A stretch of 25,886 nt of DNA from Flavobacteriales bacterium UBA1112 (GCA_002313415.1 DCBH01000015.1:1-25886), one strand, 5' to 3'. Numbered from the stretch's first letter, positions 1 through 8,525 are shown. Translations and numbers: made by a program. The notes: generated from the letters alone by a model not told the origin.

Positions 1-675
1 GAAGCAAAAATTCGCGGCTACAAAAAGGGGCGATTTTCATTCAATGTTGCGGGTGGTCGATGTGAATCGTGCAAAGGCGCCGGAGTTCGTACTGTCGAAA
101 TGAACTTTTTACCTGACGTTCACGTGTCTTGCGAAATCTGTCACGGGAAGCGCTTCAATCGTGAAACCCTTGAGGTGAGATATCGCGGCAAAAGCATCGC
201 CGATGTACTGGCCATGACGGTAGATGACGCACATGCCTTTTTCGAGGCCATTCCTAAAATTCATCGCATCACATCAACCCTTCAAGCCGTCGGGCTAGGA
301 TACATCACTCTAGGCCAACAAAGCACCACACTCAGTGGCGGAGAGGCGCAACGAGTGAAACTCGCTTCTGAACTTGCGCGAGTAGGCACTGGCAACACGC
401 TTTACATCTTAGATGAGCCCACCACGGGATTGCACTTTCAGGATGTGCAACTTTTGATTGACGTCTTGCGCAAACTTGTGAGTCAAGGAAATACGGTTGT
501 CGTCATCGAGCACCATTTGGACGTGTTGAAAGTCTGCGACCACCTCATTGACATCGGTCCCGAAGGCGGCAAAAATGGCGGCACCATTGTGGCAGCTGGA
601 ACGCCTGAACAGGTGACAAAGATTTCAGAGAGCCACACAGGGAGATTTCTGCGTCCGCTTCTCGAAAAAGGATAA
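1..675 (+). CDS. uvrA: UvrA excinuclease subunit A, C-terminal fragment (5' end outside window)
   Basis: UvrA is the damage-recognition ATPase of the UvrABC nucleotide excision repair complex. The frame is open from base 1, so only the last 224 residues are seen. In order the fragment shows the second zinc module (CESC at residues 21-24 and CEIC at 44-47 of the fragment), the UvrA-typical KRFNRETLEV stretch, the ABC signature LSGGEAQRVKLA (about 111-122), Walker B LYILDEPTTGLH (134-145) and the H-loop EHH (170-172). The protein ends shortly after the ATPase fold, as is usual for UvrA. The stop is TAA at 673-675. No terminator is evident in the 48 bases before the next gene. Family assignment is certain; nothing unusual is visible in this part. 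Confidence 0.97.
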   Translation, partial: EAKIRGYKKGRFSFNVAGGRCESCKGAGVRTVEMNFLPDVHVSCEICHGKRFNRETLEVRYRGKSIADVLAMTVDDAHAFFEAIPKIHRITSTLQAVGLGYITLGQQSTTLSGGEAQRVKLASELARVGTGNTLYILDEPTTGLHFQDVQLLIDVLRKLVSQGNTVVVIEHHLDVLKVCDHLIDIGPEGGKNGGTIVAAGTPEQVTKISESHTGRFLRPLLEKG

Positions 676-711
676 CACCTTATCGCCAAGAAATTTTGCT
701 TTTCAGTGTTG

Positions 712-719
712 TACCTTCT
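712..719 (+). promoter_or_regulatory. -7 box TACCTTCT of the LOG-family gene
   Basis: TACCTTCT fits the Bacteroidota TAnnTT-type -7 element and lies 4 bases before the ATG at 724, implying a leaderless transcript. No good -33 TTG at the usual spacing; a TTTTG at 694-698 is only 13 bases upstream. It supports ATG 724 over the in-frame GTG at 706, which would lie upstream of the box. Confidence 0.5.
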
Positions 720-723
720 AAAC

Positions 724-1422
724 ATGAAGTACAACATCAAAAAGCACCCCAATCTCTCTTGGTCTGCAATCAAAAGCAACGACAGTTGGTCCATTTTTAA
801 GATCATGAGCGAGTTCGTGGAAGGCTACGAAACACTTCAGGCCATTGGTCCTTGCGTGAGCATTTACGGTTCGGCCCGAACCGGGCCCGAGACGCCCACA
901 TACAAAGCGTCTCGCGCTGTAGCTTCAGCCCTTGTCGATGCGGGCTATGGTGTGATTACAGGGGGAGGCCCAGGTGTTATGGAAGCCGGAAACCGCGGTG
1001 CCCAAGACCGCGACGGCGTGTCAGTCGGATTGAACATTGAACTTCCATTTGAGCAAAGTCACAACGACTTCATCAATGCTGATACATGTTTGAATTTTGA
1101 CTACTTCTTCGTGCGCAAAGTGATGTTCGTCAAATACAGTCAAGCTTTTGTAGTCATGCCAGGTGGCTTTGGAACCATGGATGAATTGTTCGAAGCACTG
1201 ACCTTGATGCAGACAAACAAAATCACAAAACAGCCCATTGTTTTGTACGACAGTCATTTTTGGGGAGGCCTGCTCGAATGGTTTCAGCAAACGATGCTGG
1301 AGAAATACAAGACCATCAGTGACGACGATGACGACCTCTTTCGTTTGGCCAACTCGCCAGAAGAAGTCATCGAGCACATTCAAGGATTTCATAACAAACA
1401 CGGCTTGTCCCCCAACTTCTGA
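724..1422 (+). CDS. LOG-family protein (TIGR00730), probable nucleoside 5'-monophosphate phosphoribohydrolase
   Basis: Rossmann-fold LOG/YgdH-type enzyme of 232 residues. Family members hydrolyse the N-glycosidic bond of nucleoside monophosphates (cytokinin riboside monophosphates in plants, purine or pyrimidine nucleotides in bacteria). The diagnostic motifs are present: GGGPGVMEAGNRGA at about residues 80-93 and the catalytic PGGFGTMDE at 136-144. A run of acidic residues (SDDDDD, about 169-174) sits in the C-terminal third. ATG 724 is preferred because a -7 promoter box ends 4 bases upstream; GTG 706 is the only alternative in frame. The gene stands alone between uvrA and a secreted protein gene. 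The substrate cannot be read from sequence. Confidence 0.92.
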   Translation: MKYNIKKHPNLSWSAIKSNDSWSIFKIMSEFVEGYETLQAIGPCVSIYGSARTGPETPTYKASRAVASALVDAGYGVITGGGPGVMEAGNRGAQDRDGVSVGLNIELPFEQSHNDFINADTCLNFDYFFVRKVMFVKYSQAFVVMPGGFGTMDELFEALTLMQTNKITKQPIVLYDSHFWGGLLEWFQQTMLEKYKTISDDDDDLFRLANSPEEVIEHIQGFHNKHGLSPNF

Positions 1423-1445
1423 TTGCAGCGCGAATGCTACTTTTG
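1415..1445 (+). promoter_or_regulatory. Promoter TTG-N20-TACTTTTG of the T9SS cargo gene
   Basis: A full Bacteroidota-type promoter: TTG at 1415-1417, 20 bases, TACTTTTG at 1438-1445 (perfect TAnnTTTG), then 5 bases (gcgac) and the ATG at 1451. The -33 element lies inside the last codons of the upstream LOG gene. The spacing predicts transcription starting at or within a base or two of the start codon. Confidence 0.7.
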
Positions 1446-1450
1446 GCGAC

Positions 1451-2455
1451 ATGAAACACTTTATGTTATTTGGAGTCGCCATGCCACTCGTTGCCATGTC
1501 TTGGGGCCAAGACGCTCCCTACACGACCGACATCATTTCTCAACCCTACGAACCGCTCGAGGAATATTCCTTGGTCAACCTAAGTGCGGGATGGGATGAT
1601 CCTGAGGAAATGTTGCCCATCCCATTTGACATGGTGATGTGGGGAGACACTTGCACCATGGTCATGACTGCCAACTTAGGCGAAATGATCCTTGGTGTTG
1701 GAAATGCCAATCACCTCGTTGCCCCAGTCTTTGCTGACATCTGCGATGTATCCCCCGCGGACACAACAGGTCAAGACATAAGTGAAATTCGATACACTTA
1801 TGACGGCATCTCACCCAACCGAATCTTTAGGGTTGAATATCACAACGTCGGGTTCTACGACGAAGTGTACGGCGAAGATTCTGTGATTACAGCAACTCAG
1901 CGCGCCAACTACCAAGTTTGGCTTCATGAAACGGGTACCATCACCTTCCACTACGGCCCCAACACCATTACCGATCACAGTCTCATTGCGGCAGATTTCA
2001 TCAATACCGCCGGTCTCTTGGGCAACTTCGATCCCGACTCTTACGCTGGGTCTCTTCTCGTTGCAGAAGGTGCGGCAGATGGTCCGCAATTCCAGACCAT
2101 CAATGACATCTTTGACTGGATTTACAGTGGCGATGAAGGATGGGGAAATACATGGCCAAGTGAAGGAACTGGCTATGTTTTCAATCCCATCTTGCCCGTG
2201 GGTGTTGGCGAGTTCGATGTAGACGGTTCAATGACTGCATATCCCATTCCCGCAGAAAATCAACTCCACGTGCTGTGGGATGGCAATGCACCCATGAATG
2301 CCGACTGGATTGACACGCAAGGACGATCAGTGGGATTTGAGCGCATTTATCCGGGACAAACCACACTCAATGTGAATGACCTCAAGGCTGGTGCATACAT
2401 CCTTCGAATGGAAAATGGCATCACTGCGCGTGTCGTTATTCATCATCAATACTGA
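1451..2455 (+). CDS. Secreted protein with type IX secretion (T9SS) type A sorting domain
   Basis: A 334-residue exported protein of unknown function. The N-terminus is a signal peptide (hydrophobic core about residues 4-17, likely cleavage before Q20 in SWGQDAP). The middle is a beta-rich domain containing the pattern WLHETGTITFHYGP, typical of surface or extracellular beta-sandwich proteins of Bacteroidota. The last roughly 75 residues form a T9SS type A sorting domain: the YPIPAENQLHV segment (variant of YPNPaxxxLxI), an inner TLNVNDLKAGAYILRM strand-turn (variant of dlsxLxxGxYxlrv) and a terminal basic/hydrophobic strand. It should therefore cross the outer membrane through the T9SS and be released or attached to surface lipopolysaccharide. 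The start is fixed by the promoter box 5 bases upstream. A terminator follows 90 bases after the stop. Confidence 0.85.
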   Translation: MKHFMLFGVAMPLVAMSWGQDAPYTTDIISQPYEPLEEYSLVNLSAGWDDPEEMLPIPFDMVMWGDTCTMVMTANLGEMILGVGNANHLVAPVFADICDVSPADTTGQDISEIRYTYDGISPNRIFRVEYHNVGFYDEVYGEDSVITATQRANYQVWLHETGTITFHYGPNTITDHSLIAADFINTAGLLGNFDPDSYAGSLLVAEGAADGPQFQTINDIFDWIYSGDEGWGNTWPSEGTGYVFNPILPVGVGEFDVDGSMTAYPIPAENQLHVLWDGNAPMNADWIDTQGRSVGFERIYPGQTTLNVNDLKAGAYILRMENGITARVVIHHQY

Positions 2456-2543
2456 CACGATGTCACCACAATTGGTCTTATGACTGACGATTCTGGCAGC
2501 CTTTACCCCCAACCTCATGGATGGCACAGGAATTGAAAGCACG

Positions 2544-2576
2544 GAGGCGTTGCACCGAGGTGCAGCGTCTCTTTTT
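2544..2576 (+). terminator. Rho-independent terminator between the T9SS cargo gene and htpG
   Basis: Inverted repeat 2544-2556 / 2559-2571 forming 12-13 pairs (two G-T wobbles) with a very tight loop, followed by five T (2572-2576). It lies 88 bases after the upstream stop and 35 bases before the htpG ATG. The stretch 2456-2543 shows no convincing gene; an 18-codon ORF at 2480-2536 has no promoter box at the spacing used elsewhere here. Confidence 0.8.
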
Positions 2577-2611
2577 ATTTGAATCGATATCAACCCAGAC
2601 CAAGAAGATCT

Positions 2612-4522
2612 ATGGCACAACAAGGCACAATCAATGTCACCACTGACAACATCTTCCCCATCATCAAACAGTTCCTGTATAGCGATCAGGAAATTTTCTT
2701 ACGAGAGCTCGTATCCAATGCAGTGGATGCCACCCAAAAGCGCAAGACACTGGCTCAATTGGGCGAAGTAGGAACAATCTCTGAGAATCCTCAAGTTGAC
2801 ATTTTCCTAGATGAAAGCGCAGGCACCATGACCATTCGCGACGCCGGAATTGGAATGACAGCCAAAGAGATTGACAAATACATCAATCAAATCGCTTTCT
2901 CAGGTGCAACCGACTTTCTTGAAAAATACAAGGATGCCGAGGCCAAACAGGCCATCATTGGACATTTCGGTTTGGGCTTTTACTCTGCCTTCATGGTGGC
3001 AGACCGCGTGGACATCGAAACACTCAGCCAGCGCGAAGGTGCGAAAGCGGTCAAGTGGAGCTGTGATGGTTCTCCCAACTTTACGATTGAAGACATCGAA
3101 AAAGACAAAGCTGGGACGGACATCGTGCTGCACATTTCTGATGATGCGAAGGAATATCTCGCTCAAGAGCGCGTAAGAGAAATCCTGAACACGTATTGCA
3201 AGTTCATGCCTGTGGAAATTGTCCAAGGCACGAAATCTGAATATGTCGATGACCCCGAAGGGGCTACTGACGAGGACGGCAAGGTCAAGAAGGTTAGCGT
3301 GGAGGTGCCATTCGTCGTGAACAATACAGAGCCAGCGTGGACAAAAAAGCCTGCGAAGCTCAAAGATGAGGATTACAAAGACTTCTACCGGGACCTCTAC
3401 CCAATGAATTTTGAGGACCCTCTCTTCCACATCCATCTCAATGTCGACTTCCCGTTCAACTTAACTGGCATCTTGTATTTCCCGAAGTTGAAGAAGCAGA
3501 TCGACCTGCAAAAAAATCGAATTCATCTCTACTCGAACCAAGTGTTCATCACAGACAACGTGGAGAACATCGTTCCCGATTTCTTGACACTGCTTCACGG
3601 TGTGATTGACTCTCCCGACATTCCCTTAAACGTAAGTCGATCTTACCTTCAAGAAGATGCCAATGTCAAGAAAATCTCAGGTCACATTAGCAAAAAAGTC
3701 AGCGACAAGCTTGCCAAGATGTTTAAAAAAGACCGCGAGTCTTTTGAAGCACAATGGGACGATTTGCGAGTATTCGTTGAATACGGCATGCTGACTGACG
3801 AAAAATTTGCTGAACGCGCACAAAAGTTCTTCCTGTACAAAGACATCTCGGGCAAGTGCCACACGCACGAAGAATTAATGAAACTCGTAGGTGAAACACA
3901 AAAGGACAAGCACGGCAAAGTCATTCTTCCATACACCCCTGACGCCGAGGGACAACACAGTTACGTGAAAGAGGCAACCGATCGCGGGTACAGCGTATTG
4001 GTCATGGAAGGCCCGCTCGCTGCTCATGTCGTGGGCAAGCTCGAACAGACTCACACGGACATCCAATTCAAAAGAGTCGACGCCGACATTGCGGACAAGT
4101 TGATTGAAAAGGATGAGGAACTAAGCTCTGCACTTGACGAGAAACAAGAAGAAACCCTCAAGCCAATTTTGGAGGGTGCCTTTCCGGGCAATTCCACTTA
4201 CAAAGTTCAGTTTGCCGCCATGTCTCCCACATCGGCGCCACTTGTCATCACGCAATCTGAATTCATGCGACGAATGAAGGAACAACAAGCCGTGGGTGGC
4301 GGTGGATTCCAGATGTTCGGCGACATGCCCGAGAGCTATGAGGTCACCTTCAATGCAAACCACCCCATGGCCCAAACTCTCCTCAATGAGAAAGATGAAG
4401 CCAAGCGCGGTGAATTGGCCAAGCAAGCCGCCAATCTCGCTCGCCTCTCCCAAGGACTTTTGGATGGTGAAGAATTGACCGCTTTCATTCAAGAGGGCTT
4501 TGCCCAACTTCAAGCCACCTGA
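2612..4522 (+). CDS. htpG: Molecular chaperone HtpG (Hsp90)
   Basis: A 636-residue cytosolic Hsp90 homodimer subunit, an ATP-driven foldase acting with DnaK. The N-terminal GHKL ATPase domain is complete: RELVSNAVDATQK (31-43, with E32 and N36), IRDAGIGMT (75-83, with D77) and GHFGLGFYSAFMVA (117-130). The middle domain carries the NVSRSYLQ segment typical of HtpG (catalytic arginine loop), and a full C-terminal dimerisation domain follows. Length is normal. ATG 2612 gives the canonical MxxxGTIxVxTxNIFPIIK start; an in-frame TTG at 2579 falls next to the terminator and is rejected. A near-consensus -7 sequence TTTATTTG (2574-2581) overlaps the terminator T-tract and could be its promoter. The stop TGA (4520-4522) shares its A with the ATG of the next gene. 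Confidence 0.98.
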   Translation: MAQQGTINVTTDNIFPIIKQFLYSDQEIFLRELVSNAVDATQKRKTLAQLGEVGTISENPQVDIFLDESAGTMTIRDAGIGMTAKEIDKYINQIAFSGATDFLEKYKDAEAKQAIIGHFGLGFYSAFMVADRVDIETLSQREGAKAVKWSCDGSPNFTIEDIEKDKAGTDIVLHISDDAKEYLAQERVREILNTYCKFMPVEIVQGTKSEYVDDPEGATDEDGKVKKVSVEVPFVVNNTEPAWTKKPAKLKDEDYKDFYRDLYPMNFEDPLFHIHLNVDFPFNLTGILYFPKLKKQIDLQKNRIHLYSNQVFITDNVENIVPDFLTLLHGVIDSPDIPLNVSRSYLQEDANVKKISGHISKKVSDKLAKMFKKDRESFEAQWDDLRVFVEYGMLTDEKFAERAQKFFLYKDISGKCHTHEELMKLVGETQKDKHGKVILPYTPDAEGQHSYVKEATDRGYSVLVMEGPLAAHVVGKLEQTHTDIQFKRVDADIADKLIEKDEELSSALDEKQEETLKPILEGAFPGNSTYKVQFAAMSPTSAPLVITQSEFMRRMKEQQAVGGGGFQMFGDMPESYEVTFNANHPMAQTLLNEKDEAKRGELAKQAANLARLSQGLLDGEELTAFIQEGFAQLQAT

Positions 4523-5283
4523 TGGGTTACGCCAAGTGGATTGGTGGCGCAGTCGGTTGGGCCCTTGGAGGTCCAATCGGCGGTGTGATGGGTTACTGGC
4601 TCGGAAAGATGTTTTCAGACGACAGTCTAGCCAGAGATGATGGCCACCAGACCATGGGGGGAAAACAACCCCGAGGTACTCGGAACCAAACGAGACCAAC
4701 TCGAAGCGGAGATTTTGCCTTAAGTATGGTGGTGTTGAGCGCTGCCGTCATGCAGGCCGACAGACGGGTTCTGAAATCAGAACTTGACTATGTCAAGCAG
4801 TTCTTCCGCACCAATTTTGGACAGGCCCAGGCCGAGCAGCTGACGTTGGCGCTCAGGGAGGCGCTCAAAAATCCCGTGGACGTGCGCGGAGTGTGCATGC
4901 AGATTCGAGCCAACATGCCGCATGCCAAGCGCCTCTTGCTCCTTCAATACCTGTACGGCATCGCACAAGCAGACCGCAACGTGGACCTGCGCGAAGTCGA
5001 GCTCATTCGACGCATGGCTTCCTTCCTTGGTGTCAGCGACAAAGATCGCGCGTCGATCGAGGCGCCTTTTCACAGCGACAAACCAGATCCCTACACGGTG
5101 CTGGAAATTGGACACGATGCTAGCGATGCTGATATCAAAAAAGCGTATCGCCGATTGGCGTTGAAATTCCACCCTGACAAGGTTCGAGATATGGGCGAAG
5201 CCTACGCAAAACAGGCTGAAACGCGCTTCCTCGAAGTGCAAGAGGCGTACGAGAGCCTGAAAAAGATTCGCGGGTTCAAGTGA
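4522..5283 (+). CDS. TerB/DnaJ-domain co-chaperone (DjlA-like)
   Basis: A 253-residue protein with three parts. The N-terminus (residues 5-30) is a glycine-rich hydrophobic segment with repeated GxxxG spacing, probably a membrane anchor or glycine zipper. Residues about 64-170 form a helical TerB-like domain, including the AQADRNVDLREVELIRRMA signature. A C-terminal J domain begins near DPYTVLEIG (189-197) and includes the essential HPD motif at 217-219. This order is that of DjlA, a membrane-bound J protein that recruits DnaK. Its start codon overlaps the htpG stop by one base, so the two are probably translationally coupled, linking an Hsp70 co-chaperone to Hsp90. No promoter box precedes it. 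Unlike E. coli DjlA, the anchor carries several glycines and is short. Confidence 0.87.
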   Translation: MGYAKWIGGAVGWALGGPIGGVMGYWLGKMFSDDSLARDDGHQTMGGKQPRGTRNQTRPTRSGDFALSMVVLSAAVMQADRRVLKSELDYVKQFFRTNFGQAQAEQLTLALREALKNPVDVRGVCMQIRANMPHAKRLLLLQYLYGIAQADRNVDLREVELIRRMASFLGVSDKDRASIEAPFHSDKPDPYTVLEIGHDASDADIKKAYRRLALKFHPDKVRDMGEAYAKQAETRFLEVQEAYESLKKIRGFK

Positions 5284-5308
5284 GGTCCGGTTTGGGCCGA
5301 AGTCGTGG

Positions 5309-5316
5309 TAACTTAA
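5309..5316 (+). promoter_or_regulatory. -7 box TAACTTAA of the metalloprotease gene
   Basis: TAACTTAA lies 5 bases before the ATG at 5322, matching the spacing seen at other first genes in the window. A TTTG at 5291-5294 is only 14 bases upstream, shorter than usual for a -33 element. It favours ATG 5322 over the in-frame GTG at 5280. Confidence 0.45.
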
Positions 5317-5321
5317 GGCCC

Positions 5322-7958
5322 ATGAAACGTATGACGAGTTGGGCGGCTCTCTCCATCGCCGCGGCCCTGTTGACCTTTGCGCCTGCAGAAGGTTTGGCCC
5401 AAAAAGGGAAAAAGAAAAAGAAGGGAAAGAAAGGAGACACCGAGCAGGTGGACGGCAAGAAGAAAGGTGGAAAGGACGGCTTGAAATCCGTGGCCAACTT
5501 CACCAAGGATTTTAAGCTTGACGAAGGCCTGTTCAACCTTTATCAAGACACCGCCAAAGGCAGCATGTACATCCACATTCCAGCCGAGGCCATGAAAGAC
5601 GAATTCATCTACTTCTCACAGGTTGAGGATGGCGTGGTGTCGAGTGGCTTTTATCGCGGCAGCTACCGCGGGAGCAAGGTGGTGACGTTCCACCGGCACT
5701 TTGGACAACTGGAGGTTCATGCAGAGAACACAAACTTCCACGTGGACCCGGAAAACGCCTTGAGCAAAGCGGCGGATGCCAACCTCAACACCCCCATCCT
5801 CGCAAGCTTGAAGGTGGAAGCCGAAGACAGTACTGGCGTGATTGTCTCAGCGGACGCCATGTTCTTGAAAGAAGAGCTACAAATGGTCAAGCCACCCTCC
5901 CGTCCTGGACGCAAGTCCGCCTTGGGCAAGCTCAGCAAAACCAAAAGCAAGGTGGTCGACGTCGCGAACTACCCCATGAATACGGAATTGTCGGTCGACT
6001 ACGTCTACGACAACGGCAACCCGACTGTGGGTGGACCTCAATTTGAGGACGGCCGTTACGTTACCGTGGGCTATCGCCATGCGTTGCTGCCCATGCCTGA
6101 GAAGGGCTTCACGCCCCGGGCAGACGATCCCCGTATTGGCTTCTTCACCACAGAGGTGGACGACTTGACGGGAGTCAGTGCCACGCCGTGGAAAGACATG
6201 ATCCACCGGTGGCGTCTCGAAAAAAAGGATTACTCAGCTGCTCTTTCAGAGCCTGTGAAGCCCATTACCTGGTGGATTGAAAACACCACGCCTTTGGAGT
6301 TCAGACCCATCATCAAAGCTGGCGTGGAAAAATGGAATCGGGCTTTTGAACCCCTTGGATTTAAAAATGCGGTGGTTGTCAAGATTCAACCTGACACCGC
6401 AGATTGGGATGCCGGCGATGTTCGTTACAACGTCCTGCGCTGGACTGCATCTCCTTCACCGCCATTCTCCGGCTACGGTCCAAGTTTCGTAAATCCCCGG
6501 ACAGGAGAAATCCTTGGTGCGGACATCATGCTTGAGTACGGAGGAATGGTGGGCCGTTTGTGGCGTGCAGAGGTCTTTTCCAAGGCAGGCATGATTGAAA
6601 ACGCCATGGATGAAGAATACGCCGCGTTGGATGCCGAACTTGAAATACGTTCTTCGCGCGAAATCCTCGCAGAGCAAATGAGCCGCTGCCACGCTGGAAT
6701 CGTCATGGGCCGAAACAGCCTGCTTGCCGCCGCCGCCATGCGCGCTTACAATTTCACAGACGAAGAGCACGCCGAGTTCGTGCGCCAAACCCTCCACCGT
6801 CTCGTCCTGCACGAAGTTGGTCATACTCTTGGCATGAGCCACAACATGCACGCAAGTACCATGCTTAGCCCTCATGAAATCAAGGATTCTGAAAAGGTGG
6901 CTGAAAACGGCTTGTGCAACTCTGTCATGGAATATCCATCCATCAATTTTGCACGGAAGAAATCTGAGCAAACACGATTCTACGACGACAGTCCGGGACC
7001 CTACGACAAATGGGTCATCGAGTACGGTTACAGCACTGGGCTTGAAGATGCAGATGCAGAGGCTTCGCGTTTGAGCACAATCCTCGAACGCTCGACGGAT
7101 CCACTTTTGCAATTTGGCAACGACGCAGACGACATGCGCAGCACGGGCAAGGGCATCAACCCTGACGTCAACATTTACGACCTGAGCAATGACCCTGTGG
7201 CTTATGCCTCTGAACGATGTGAACTTGTCAATGATTTGCTTCCTGCCATTGTCGACCATTTTGCCGACGGCGTGGACAGCCATCAAGAAGTACTTCGTGC
7301 ATTTTACGCGCTGACCGGTGAATACGCCACACAATTGCGCATCATGACCCGCCAAATTGGAGGTGTCCGATACAACCGCTCAACACCTGAGCAATTGAAT
7401 GGTACTGCGCCATACACCCCCGTGTCTGAAGCAGATCAAAAAGCAGCGATGAGCGCTTTGTCTCAGTACGCTTTCGCACCCGATGCCTTCGACGCCCAGG
7501 AAGGTGTGCTGGCATACCTGCAGTCTCAGCGTCGGGGTTTTGGATTTTACGGCGGAGGAGAAGATCCCAAAGTGCACGCAAGAATCGCGAGTGCCCAGCG
7601 TGGTGCACTGAGTCAATTGCTCAGTCCTGTCGTCTTAATGAGGATTTTGGACAGCGGCTTGTATGGAAACACGTATGATCTTGCTGAGTACATGGATGAC
7701 CTGACAGATGCGATTTTCAAAGCAGACCTCAGAACGTCCGTGAATACCTACCGTCAAGGTTTGCAATTGATGTACACCGAGGCTCTGACAAAGTCTTTGG
7801 CTGAAAAAAGCCGCTTAAATGAAGTGGCTCAAAGTGTGGTCTTGGCCCAACTGAGACGAATTGACCGTCAGCAAAGAGATGCAACATCTCCAGATGGACT
7901 TACACGTGCTCACCGCGCCCACATTCGATACCTCATCGACGTTTCTCTCAACCGTTGA
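5322..7958 (+). CDS. Secreted zinc-dependent metalloprotease (DUF5117/DUF5118 family)
   Basis: An 878-residue exported protease of a family widespread in Bacteroidota. A signal peptide (hydrophobic core about residues 6-22, cleavage likely before QKG) is followed by a lysine/glycine-rich stretch (about 27-52). The remainder matches the family layout: DUF5118-like then DUF5117-like regions, then a metzincin catalytic domain with HEVGHTLGMSH at 497-507 (zinc ligands H497, H501, H507; general base E498) and a Met-turn in NSVMEYP (M536). The C-terminal roughly 300 residues are the family's helical tail. No T9SS sorting domain is visible, so it is probably periplasmic or outer-membrane associated. 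ATG 5322 is supported by its upstream box and the signal peptide. A strong terminator follows. Confidence 0.92.
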   Translation: MKRMTSWAALSIAAALLTFAPAEGLAQKGKKKKKGKKGDTEQVDGKKKGGKDGLKSVANFTKDFKLDEGLFNLYQDTAKGSMYIHIPAEAMKDEFIYFSQVEDGVVSSGFYRGSYRGSKVVTFHRHFGQLEVHAENTNFHVDPENALSKAADANLNTPILASLKVEAEDSTGVIVSADAMFLKEELQMVKPPSRPGRKSALGKLSKTKSKVVDVANYPMNTELSVDYVYDNGNPTVGGPQFEDGRYVTVGYRHALLPMPEKGFTPRADDPRIGFFTTEVDDLTGVSATPWKDMIHRWRLEKKDYSAALSEPVKPITWWIENTTPLEFRPIIKAGVEKWNRAFEPLGFKNAVVVKIQPDTADWDAGDVRYNVLRWTASPSPPFSGYGPSFVNPRTGEILGADIMLEYGGMVGRLWRAEVFSKAGMIENAMDEEYAALDAELEIRSSREILAEQMSRCHAGIVMGRNSLLAAAAMRAYNFTDEEHAEFVRQTLHRLVLHEVGHTLGMSHNMHASTMLSPHEIKDSEKVAENGLCNSVMEYPSINFARKKSEQTRFYDDSPGPYDKWVIEYGYSTGLEDADAEASRLSTILERSTDPLLQFGNDADDMRSTGKGINPDVNIYDLSNDPVAYASERCELVNDLLPAIVDHFADGVDSHQEVLRAFYALTGEYATQLRIMTRQIGGVRYNRSTPEQLNGTAPYTPVSEADQKAAMSALSQYAFAPDAFDAQEGVLAYLQSQRRGFGFYGGGEDPKVHARIASAQRGALSQLLSPVVLMRILDSGLYGNTYDLAEYMDDLTDAIFKADLRTSVNTYRQGLQLMYTEALTKSLAEKSRLNEVAQSVVLAQLRRIDRQQRDATSPDGLTRAHRAHIRYLIDVSLNR

Positions 7959-7995
7959 ATCCCAAACATTCATGCACGAAATGTGCATAACATGG

Positions 7996-8025
7996 AAAAG
8001 CAGGGCCGCGGTCTTGCTTTTTTTT
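7996..8025 (+). terminator. Rho-independent terminator of the metalloprotease gene
   Basis: Arms 7996-8007 and 8010-8021 pair along 12 positions (two wobbles) around a CGCG-like loop and run into eight T (8018-8025). A smaller hairpin (ATGCAC/GTGCAT, about 7974-7990) precedes it. No gene lies in 7959-8053. Confidence 0.88.
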
Positions 8026-8040
8026 GCCCCTTCCCGGCGG

Positions 8041-8048
8041 TAGCTTCA
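8041..8048 (+). promoter_or_regulatory. -7 box TAGCTTCA of the YkuK-like gene
   Basis: TAGCTTCA ends 5 bases before the ATG at 8054. A TTTG at 8022-8025, in the tail of the preceding terminator, is 15 bases upstream and may serve as a poor -33 element. It supports ATG 8054 rather than the in-frame alternative start at 8024. Confidence 0.5.
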
Positions 8049-8053
8049 ACCTC

Positions 8054-8518
8054 ATGGATTTGGTCCAAAGGAAGTTTACTGTAATGGGCGGCAAACTCAA
8101 ACACGACGTGTGCGAGTACATTGCTGCAATGACGGCTGAATCAGATGTAGAAGTCCATGTGGGTTGCGACTCCCAAAATCACAAGAGGCACACCGTTTAC
8201 GTGACGACTGTCGTGTTTCGTTTTCCCAACAACGGGGCCCACGTCATTTATCGAAGGGAGCGTGTGCCAAAAATACTCGACATGTGGACCAAGCTTTGGG
8301 GTGAGACCGAGCGATCTGTAGAATTGGCAAATCTCATCCTTGAAGAATGTGGTCTTCGGGTGAACCAAATCGACCTCGATTTTAACAGCGACAGCAAGTA
8401 TGCAAGCCACAAATTGGTCAATGCTAGCTCAGGCTACATCACTTCACTTGGGTTCAATTCCAAGGTGAAACCCGACTTGCTGATGGCAGCTTGGGCGGCC
8501 AACGTGCTCTGCCAGTAA
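8054..8518 (+). CDS. YkuK-like (DUF458) ribonuclease H-fold protein
   Basis: A 154-residue soluble protein resembling the DUF458/YkuK family, predicted to have an RNase H-like fold. Candidate metal-binding acids are D39 in VGCDSQ, D107 and D109 in the QIDLDF strand, and D113 in NSDSKYASHK, which fits the family pattern of acidic residues on successive strands. The C-terminal VKPDLLMAAWAANVL segment resembles the last helix of that family. The biological substrate is not known. The start follows a promoter box by 5 bases. The gene is convergent with the SRPBCC gene, with only 7 bases between the stops and no room for a classical terminator. The family call rests on remembered motifs, so moderate confidence. 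Confidence 0.75.
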   Translation: MDLVQRKFTVMGGKLKHDVCEYIAAMTAESDVEVHVGCDSQNHKRHTVYVTTVVFRFPNNGAHVIYRRERVPKILDMWTKLWGETERSVELANLILEECGLRVNQIDLDFNSDSKYASHKLVNASSGYITSLGFNSKVKPDLLMAAWAANVLCQ

Positions 8519-8525
8519 CCGACAG

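Noticed and set aside
2480..2536. An 18-codon frame upstream of htpG, considered as a leader peptide
   Set aside because: No matching promoter box, no biased composition, and it ends before the terminator without a repeated-codon pattern typical of attenuators.
4121..4699. A 192-codon antisense frame across the htpG/DnaJ junction
   Set aside because: Both sense genes are certain, and the antisense product has no motif or signal peptide.
6456..7355. A 299-codon antisense frame inside the metalloprotease gene
   Set aside because: It lies wholly within a confidently identified protease, has no recognisable domain, no promoter box and a cysteine/histidine-rich composition typical of a reverse-frame shadow.
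2510..8059. The 13-base string CAACCTCATGGAT shared by 2510-2522 and 8047-8059
   Set aside because: Several 13-base matches are expected by chance in a window this long; only the second copy is next to a convincing box and start codon.
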